Assembly (NCBI GenBank): GCA_966212505.1
Contig: CBIHRS010000005.1
Coordinates: 1 to 64,000, forward strand
Direction of reading: 5' to 3'
From: CAMLIZ01 sp966212505
GTDB taxonomy: Bacteria > Pseudomonadota > Gammaproteobacteria > Burkholderiales > Burkholderiaceae_C
Length of the DNA stretch: 64,000 bases
The position numbers were made by a program, and so were the translations under genes. This document shows, in pieces, positions 45,188 to 53,400 of this stretch. The notes below the pieces were generated by a model. It saw nothing but the letters and a program-made list of their open reading frames with translations, was not told where the DNA came from and searched no databases. Position 1 is the first letter of the stretch. Each line of letters begins with the position of its first letter.

Positions 45188-46404
45188 TGCGGCTGCTGGT
45201 GATTCATCAAAACTTTCCCGGCCAGTTCGGACATCTGGTGCGCGAATGGAGCCGGCGCCCTGGTTGGGAAGTCACAGCGCTGGGGCGCGACTCGGCACCC
45301 GGGCTGCCCGGCTTCGAGCGTCTGATTCGCTATCGGCTCGCAAGAGGCCCTCGGCCTCAGCAGCATCCCTACCTGAGAAAGTTGGAGTCTGCGACGCTGC
45401 ACGGGCAGGCGGTTGCAAGAGTGCTGCTCAACCTGCACCGCAAGGGCTACCGTCCCGACGCGATCCTGGCGCATCCCGGCTGGGGTGAGACCCTCTATGC
45501 GAAAGACGTTTTCCCTGACGCGCGCCTGGTGCATCTGTGCGAGTGGTTCTACTCGCCCGATGGCGCCGACGTCGGCTTCGACCCTGAGTTCCCGGCGACG
45601 TTCGACGACCGGGCACGCGTCCGGACGTGGAACGCGCTGCACACGCTGAATCTCGCGCATTGCGACGCAGCAGTGAGCCCGACGCATTGGCAGCGCAGCC
45701 GCCACCCGGAGGCGTATCTGCCAAAGATCATCGTGCAGCACGAGGGCATCGAGACCGACGAACTTGGGCCTGACCCGCTGGCCGCGATCCGAACCTCCAA
45801 TGGCACCGCGTTGAAGGCGGGAGACCCGGTGGTGACCTATGTGGCGCGAAATCTCGAACCGTATCGGGGCTTCCACATCTTCATGCGCGCGCTGGAGCGC
45901 ATTCAGCGGCGCCACCCGACCTGCCATGCGGTGATCGTCGGTGGTGACGACGTCAGCTATGGCAGGCGGCCGGCTGACGCGACGACGTGGCGTGAGCGGA
46001 TGTTGCGTGAGGTGAAGCTAGATGCCGCGCGAACGCATTTCATGGGGCGCCTGCCGCGAGCGGACTACCTGCGCGTGCTGCAGGTCTCTGCCGCGCATGT
46101 GTACCTCACCTATCCGTTCGTGCTGAGCTGGTCGATGCTGGAGGCGATGGCTTGCGGGGCGCCCCTTGTCGCGTCGAACACGGCGCCGGTGCGGGAGGTC
46201 GTCCCATCGGAGAGCGTGGGCCGCCTTGTCGACTTCTTCGATGTGGAGCAGCTCTCGCGGGCAGTAGCTGATCATTTCGATGCGACTGTCGTTCGCCATG
46301 GGCGAGAGGCAGCGCAGAAATACAGCCGGAAGGCGGGGCTGGAAGGGTACGACGGGATCCTGGCTGCGGCGCAGATTCCAACGCCAATTTTGGAGCGGGC
46401 GTGA
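45187..46404 (+). CDS. GT4-family glycosyltransferase in the secretion operon
   Basis: 405 residues from ATG 45187, sharing a base with the hlyD-like stop; an in-frame TTG one codon earlier is less likely. GT-B fold. The C-terminal half has VTYVARNLEPYRGFHIF (donor-domain start), a GRLPRADYLRVLQ segment and FVLSWSMLEAMACGAPLVAS, which matches the EX7E region of GT4 enzymes except that the first Glu is replaced by Phe. No signal peptide or membrane helix, so it works in the cytoplasm. Position between exporter and RTX gene suggests it glycosylates the secreted protein or a co-exported glycan; acceptor and donor are unknown. Confidence 0.88.
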   Translation: MRLLVIHQNFPGQFGHLVREWSRRPGWEVTALGRDSAPGLPGFERLIRYRLARGPRPQQHPYLRKLESATLHGQAVARVLLNLHRKGYRPDAILAHPGWGETLYAKDVFPDARLVHLCEWFYSPDGADVGFDPEFPATFDDRARVRTWNALHTLNLAHCDAAVSPTHWQRSRHPEAYLPKIIVQHEGIETDELGPDPLAAIRTSNGTALKAGDPVVTYVARNLEPYRGFHIFMRALERIQRRHPTCHAVIVGGDDVSYGRRPADATTWRERMLREVKLDAARTHFMGRLPRADYLRVLQVSAAHVYLTYPFVLSWSMLEAMACGAPLVASNTAPVREVVPSESVGRLVDFFDVEQLSRAVADHFDATVVRHGREAAQKYSRKAGLEGYDGILAAAQIPTPILERA

Positions 46405-46979
46405 AAGTCAATCGATTGGGCGCAGGGGTCTTCACGATCGATGGGTTCCTCTCCGAGGCCGAATGCCGGGAGTTCATCACGGAGAGCGAGCGCATGGGCT
46501 ATGCGGAGGCGGCCATACGCACTGAAGAAGGCGAACGGGTCTACCAGGACGCGCGCAACAACGACCGGATCATTTTTGACGATCCGAAGCTGGCGCTGCA
46601 GTTGTTTGAGCGAGCACGGCCCTGCCTTCCGACGGAGAGCGACGGCTGGCGTGTGAGCGGCTTCAACGAACGCTTCCGGTTCTACCGCTACGACGTGCAG
46701 CAGCATTTTTCATGGCATCAGGACGGGACCGTTCGAATCAATGAGCGGTATGAGAGTTTCTTGACCTTCATGATGTATTTGAACGACGACTTCGAGGGCG
46801 GGGCGACGGAATTTGTCTGGGAGTCGGTCAAGCCTCTGGCAGGAATGGCGCTTGTTTTTCCGCATCGGCTTAGGCATCAAGGAGCAGTCATCACCAAGGG
46901 GGTGAAGTATGTCCTTCGTACAGATATCCTTTATTTTGATTCCAAGTCTAGTACGATAAATTCTTGTGGCGTGGTCTGA
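46401..46979 (+). CDS. Fe(II)/2-oxoglutarate-dependent oxygenase, prolyl-hydroxylase-like
   Basis: 192 residues from GTG 46401, which overlaps the preceding stop (GTGA). The iron triad is readable as H106-x-D108 in WHQDGT and H159 in RLRHQG, with the 2-oxoglutarate arginine R173 in the YVLRTD segment. The spacing fits the P4Hc-type protein hydroxylases. Such enzymes hydroxylate Pro, Asp, Asn or Lys side chains. It stands two genes before the RTX gene, so hydroxylation of the RTX protein or its small partner is possible. The last 100 bases are already much poorer in GC than the rest of the gene. Confidence 0.88.
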   Translation: MKVNRLGAGVFTIDGFLSEAECREFITESERMGYAEAAIRTEEGERVYQDARNNDRIIFDDPKLALQLFERARPCLPTESDGWRVSGFNERFRFYRYDVQQHFSWHQDGTVRINERYESFLTFMMYLNDDFEGGATEFVWESVKPLAGMALVFPHRLRHQGAVITKGVKYVLRTDILYFDSKSSTINSCGVV

Positions 46980-47040
46980 GGTAGATGGCTTAAATGCATT
47001 TTAATGCTTGATTTGTTTTAATTATTTTTCTGGTGGTTAT

Positions 47041-47457
47041 ATGTCGTATGTTTTGAAGAAATTGGGTAGAACTGATATTGAAGCCATTATGAAGGCGGCG
47101 GAGTCAGATGAAAAGAAACACCGATTTCTTAAGATGAGAGGGGGTTATTTTAGTAATAAAGTAGATCCCGTGTGGGCATATGACGAAGACCGGAATTACT
47201 ATCTCTTTGCTGCGCCGAAAGCAGATGTTAGATCATCTGAAATTCATTACTATTTTCACTTTAATGGAAAATTGTATGAAATTCATATTGATATTTGGGG
47301 TGATCGCCTTGTGGTTTTTGATGATCCCGATGTCGATAGGTTGCCGTTCTTCGAAGAGTTGAAGGGGGAAATTAGGTCTGCATTAGAGATTCATGGGATA
47401 TATGGTGTGAAAGAGGAGGTTCCATTTCGTGCCATATTTAAGGGGGGAAATAAATGA
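47041..47457 (+). CDS. Orphan 138-residue protein, candidate partner of the RTX protein
   Basis: 138 residues from ATG 47041, with GGTGG shortly before it; an upstream TTG (47008) would add 11 residues. Two sampled lines of 60 bases have about 40% and 33% GC, far below the chromosome. It is rich in charged and aromatic residues (YYFHFNGKLYEIHIDIWGD) and has no signal peptide, membrane helix or recognised domain. It ends inside the start of the RTX gene (ATGA), so the two proteins are made together. Small, soluble, compositionally foreign and coupled to a possible toxin: it could be an immunity protein, a chaperone or an activator. None of these is shown by sequence. Confidence 0.75.
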   Translation: MSYVLKKLGRTDIEAIMKAAESDEKKHRFLKMRGGYFSNKVDPVWAYDEDRNYYLFAAPKADVRSSEIHYYFHFNGKLYEIHIDIWGDRLVVFDDPDVDRLPFFEELKGEIRSALEIHGIYGVKEEVPFRAIFKGGNK

Positions 47458-50400
47458 GCATTGACTATCGTACCGCCATCGGTGAATTGACTTCTGCTGG
47501 TGCTAATAATACTGTAGCTTCGTTATTTGATCTTGTAGGTAGAGTGACTGGGAAGGTGAGTTACGCAAGGCCCGGGGATACCTATCTTCTATTCAGTGGG
47601 CTTATGCCGGATGGAGTGACAAGAACCGGAGCGATAGCTGCGGAGCTTGTCAGTCAAGGGCCGGGAAATGTTTATGACATTGGCACGAGTGAGGTCGGAA
47701 AGCTGCTTGATGATCTCCGATTTAACAAGGCGCTCGAAGATGCAGTGTCAAAGGAATTGTTTGGCATTCCTGCTTCCTCAGCAAATTCTTCCCAGATTTT
47801 GGAAATTCAGAAGCAGGCTAAATTATATAAAGAGGGCGTCAATCTAAGCGGTGAAAGAATTTCTGCGACCTCGCTTTGGGACATTGCGTCTCATAATTTT
47901 GTGGCCGAGGCAAATGGAAATTTCAGAGTAATTGCGCCACGTCAGTTGGCGGACCTTAGCGTTTTTGTTACAAGCGAGCTTCCGGCGCTTCTTGAGAATC
48001 CAAATATTGGTTTCATTGATGGAGTTCCACGCGAGAGCCTGTTGGCACTTAGAAACTCACGAGGCCTCGATGCTGTCAGGCAAATTATAGTAAACAACTC
48101 GCTAACCCAAGTGGTCTATACGGGGCTTTCCGAGACATACGTTGGCGAGTATTTGTCTGTCACTCCGGAGAGCCTATCTAGTATCCCGAGGGATTCGCCA
48201 CGCGTGAAAGTAATGAATGACTATCTGGCGGGTCTTTCTGATGCTGAGCGCACATATTTGAGATCAGGCCAGACCCTAATTCGAGATTTGGGTAAAGCAG
48301 GAACCATTGTTGGTACAACGATGCTCAAGGTTCTTGGCCCTGTTAGTATTCTTCTTGGACTAGGCCTTGCCGCTCGGGATGCTGCTGCGGCGGAAAGTGA
48401 GGGGCGCCACGAAGATGCAAAGGAAATAATCAAGCTATGGGCCGTTGATCTAGGTGGTTCTACGCTTGGCCAGTTTGCCGCGGGAGCCGTGGCTGCTCTG
48501 GGAGCTGCCGCATTGGTGTCAGCCGGGGTTCTGACTGCGCCGGTCGCTGGGGCAATTGTCCTTGGAGCAACGCTGCTTGGTGGCTATTTTGGCGGTGACG
48601 GTGCCAAAGAACTCTATCAGCTACTGAAAGATCGTGATGAGAATGGCCGCAGGGATATATTTGACAAATTAAGCAATCTCTTTTTTGGCGCGACCTGGGC
48701 GTTCAGAGAGCTTCCGGATGATTTTAGAGCCGTGGCCGAGTACAGCATTGATGCTAGCCTTAGTCGCGATGAAATAGTTGACCGAGCAAAAAGTGATATT
48801 GCTTGGCGCTATGCCCTGCGTGAACTGAACTCCTTTGTTGTTCCGGATGCCGATTATGCGAAGCACGACGGCGATGCCTCCCTCGACCTCTACAACGAGG
48901 TCACAGGGGTCGGGACGATGACCGAAAGATTCCTCGCTGACCGTGCCGCGATGCTTTCTTGGCTGATTCAGTTTGAAGTCAAAGGGGCAAGAGACGACGA
49001 TGATCTTCCGCGTTCTGGTTCAAAGCCATATAACGAAGAATGGGATACTTGGGCTGTCAACGGAAATTGGGACTATGTGGACTTGTCCCGGCACTTGCCT
49101 GGCGGTGCACCTCTTACGCTGGTCATAGATGGAACGGGTGTCTCGTCGGCTGATCATCAGGTGATATTCGGGACTTCATCCGGTGATTCAATCAAAGGAA
49201 AATCGATTTCCGACTGGCTCTATGGCATGTCAGGTAATGACAGTATCGATGGTCTCGACGGAGATGACTATGTCGAAGGTGATGCTGGAAACGATCTCCT
49301 GTCAGGTGGAAATGGTACTGATACCCTTGTCGGAGGAGCGGGAGACGATACCCTTGACGGAGGCAGCGGTGACGACAGCCTGACTGGGGGTGTTGGAAAC
49401 GATGCCTACTTTTTTAGCACTGGCTGGGGTAATGACGTCATATACGATGTCGATGGCAACGGAACCTTGCGCCTCCCTGGATACGATGCCGGGTTGCCAG
49501 CAGGGCAACGCCTGAACAGCAATCAATGGTCAGATGCGAACCGCAAGGTTTTTTATACGCTTGTCGATGGGGAGCAAGGCAAACGCGATCTGATCATTAG
49601 CTTTGCCGATCGGGTCGATACGGTTCGGGTCCGAGACTGGGCGCCAGCACGTAGTTTCGGAATCGTTCTTCCAGATGTTCCTACAAGTCCGCCGACGACC
49701 AACACCTTCACCGGCGACTTCCACAAGAAAGCCGGCACCTCTGGGCTGTATGCGGTTGGCGTCGACTACAACTACGTCAGCGACGGCGCCCAACCGGATG
49801 CGCCGGACAGCATCGTCGGTACCACCCAGGCCGACCGGATGCTCGGCTTGGGCGGCAACGACCTGCTGATGGGCCTGGACGGCAATGACCTGCTCGACGG
49901 CGGCGCGGGCGACGACCTGCTGCTCGGCGGCATGGGCGCCAACACGATCTTCGGCGGCGACGGCAACGACTTCATATACGGTTCGGGCAATGGCCCGTGG
50001 AACTTCAACGCCGCCAATCGAGCGACACCGCCCGCCGTCACGGCCGCGGGGCCGGAGCTGGCGCGCGGCTTCGACTGGGTGGCCTACAACTCGCTCGACA
50101 TGAATGTCTGGTCCGTCGCCGGCATCGCGAATCCGGCCACCGTGGTCAGCCCCGAGGGCGATGTGCTCGATGGCGGCGCGGGCAACGACCATATCGTGGG
50201 CGGTGTGGGCCGGGACTTCATCGTCGGCGGTACTGGCAACGACTTCGTCTATGGCCTGCTGGGCAACGACGTGATCTCGGGCGGCGATGGCAACGACAGC
50301 CTGACGGGCGATGGCCCGGCAGTGGTGGGACTCAACCTGAGCATGCCGGCTAACCAGAACGGCAACGACCTGATCGATGGCGGGGCGGGCAAGGATTTGC

Positions 50401-53400
50401 TGGTGGGCGAAGGCGGCAACGACACCCTCAACGGCGGCACAGACGACGACGTACTGTGGGGCGACGGGTCATACGATGGTGAGACGCCTGCCCAATACAG
50501 CAGTAGCGACATCCTCGACGGCGGCGATGGCAACGACTGGATGAGCGGGGGCGGCGGGGGCGACGAGCTTCGCGGCGGCAGCGGCGATGACTTGATGTGG
50601 GGCGATTACACGCAGGCAGCGATCGACCCGGCGTTCCATGGAGCGGACACGCTCGACGGCGGCGACGGCAACGACACCATGATGGGCGCCGGCGGTGACG
50701 ATTTCCTCTATGGCGGTGCCGGCAATGACGCCGTCTGGGGCGATGCGCCGGTCTCGATGCTGTCCTTGTCTGCGAACGGCAACGACTTCATCGACGTCGG
50801 CGATGGTGATGACGCCGTGGAAGGCGGCGGCGGTTCCGACACGATTCTTGGCGGCATGGGCGTGGACACGTTGTCTGGCAATGAAGGCAACGACTTCATC
50901 GCCGGCGGGAGCGGCGATGACAAGATCTACGGCAATGATGGCAATGACACGCTGGAAGGCGGCGGGGGAACCGACTATCTGGAAGGCGGGCTGGGCGATG
51001 ACGTCTACGTGATCGGCCGGGGTGATATGCCGGCCGATGCCACGGGCAAGGTCGAGACGATCGTCGATGGCGGCGGCAACGACACCGTGGTGCTGGAGGG
51101 AATCGGCAGCCACGACATTGCCGGCGTGGTCATCGGCGACTCGTCGCTGCTGCTGTCGATCGTCGGAGGCGATTCGGTCATCGCGGACACGGCGGTCGAG
51201 CGCTTCAGCCTGTCAGACCGCTCGACATTGGGCATGGCCGAGATGGCGGGGCACTATGCGCTCACGCCCGGCAATGTTCACCTGGACAACGGTCGTACCG
51301 GCGTGCTGGGTGGCCTGCGGGACGACAACATCGTATACGCCGATTCGGCGGGCGGCGGATTGACGGTATCGGGCGGGCGCGGCAACGACAACATCAATAT
51401 CGGCGGCAGCGGCAATACGTATCTGTTCGGGCGCGGCGACGGAAGCGACGTTGTCGCTGACGGGGCGCTGCTCGCCGACGGGTCGTATGGATCCCGCGGC
51501 GCGAGCCGCATCGTGTTTTCCGAGGGAATCAGCGCGGCGGACATTCGCTTGGCCTTCAATCCGGCTGCCTTTACAACCACTTGTGACACCACGCCCTTGT
51601 TCGTTCAGTTGGCGGGAACCGGCGATCAGATCGGCATCAGCGGTTTCAAGGGCGACATCACAGCGCCCTTGTCCATTGACCGTCTGGTGTTTGGCGATGG
51701 CAGCGAGGTCACGTTGGCCCAGCTCATCGCATCCAATGGTTTCGACATTGCCGGCACCGACGCCACGGACACTCTCCAAGGCACAGCTGCCGTGGACCAT
51801 ATCAATGGGGGCGGAGGCGACGATCACCTGGTCGGCGGAAAGGGCGACGACGTGCTGGACGGCGGCGCCGGAAATGATTCGATTTCGCCAGGGGAGGGCA
51901 ACGACCGCATCCTCTTCGGGCGAGGCGACGGCAAGGACGATCTCTCCAACGATTCGATCATCGGAGACGGCTCCAGAGCGGACGTGCTCGAATTCAAGGC
52001 CGGAGTTGCGCCATCGGATGTCATCGTGAGAACGCTTCTCGGGGGAGGTTCTTCCGGTTCTTCCGGGGTGATAGAGCTGGCGATTGCAGGAACGAACGAT
52101 TCGATCGCGGTTCGCTACAAGTTTGGCGGGGATGCGGCAGCGTTCCAGGAATGCGCCATCCAGCAGGTCAAATTCGCCGACGGCACGGTTTGGTCGAGTC
52201 AAGACATCGCAGCCCGGTTGTGTCAGGGAGCAGCCGGTGATGACCGCCTCGTCGGCACGAAGTCCGGCGACTCCATCAACGGGTATGCGGGAGCGGACAC
52301 CGTCTTCGCGGGCGCAGGTGATGACACCATTTCGGGCGGCTCAGGCAATGACACCCTTTCCGGCGAGGGCGGGAACGATGTCTACCTGTTCGGCCGGGGC
52401 GATGGAAACGACGTCATTTCGCAAGACTACTCGACTGGCAGCAAGCTCAACGTGCTGCAGTTCAAGGCGGGCTTGCTGCCCGCCGACGTGACTGCCCTCC
52501 GCAGCGGACAAGACCTTCTTCTGCAGATCGCCGGCAGCGCCGACAGCGTCCTTGTCAGCTACTTCTTCTTGAACGATGCTCCTTCCAATCCCTACAACCC
52601 CATACAGCAGATCAGGTTCGGCGACGGCACCACGTGGAGCCTGGCTGACATTGCCTCTCGTACCTATGTGGACGCAGCGACGGCGGGAGCGGACACCGTT
52701 CACGGCACGATAGGCTCCGACGTCATCGACGGCAAAGCCGGCGCCGACACGCTCTATGGCGATGACGGCAACGACACGCTGATCGGCGGCATGGGTAACG
52801 ATTACCTCGTTGGCGGGCGAGGGAACGATGTGTTCACGTTCAACATCGGCGATGGCGCCGACAACATCGACGCGACTGATGCCTTGTCTGCCGTCGACAC
52901 GTTGCGTTTTGGCGCGGGTATCGCCGAGACCGATGTGCGCCCGATGCGTTCCGGCAACCACCTGTTCTTCTTCGTCAAGGGGAATGCCGATCAGGTCGGC
53001 GTGGTCAACTACTTTGCTGCCGGTACGTCGGTGGGGGGGGTATCGCAGGATGCTCGAATCGATCGAGTGGAGTTTGCAAGCGGCGCCGTATGGGACCAGG
53101 CGATGATCCAGACGATGATGGATCGTGTGGCCAACAACCACGCGCCCACTATCAACACCTTCCTTCCGACGCTGAACGCGCGCGCCGACAACGCTTTCAG
53201 CTACGTGGTTCCGGCCAACACCATTGTTGACGCTGATAGTTGGGACAGCATCACCTACAGCATCGCCATGGCGGACGGCACTGCTGTGCCTTCATGGCTG
53301 CATATCGATGCCGCCACCCGCACCCTCTACGGGACACCACCGCCCAGCAGCGTTGGCCCGTTTCAGTTTGTGCTCTGGGGTACGGATGTCTATGGAGCCA

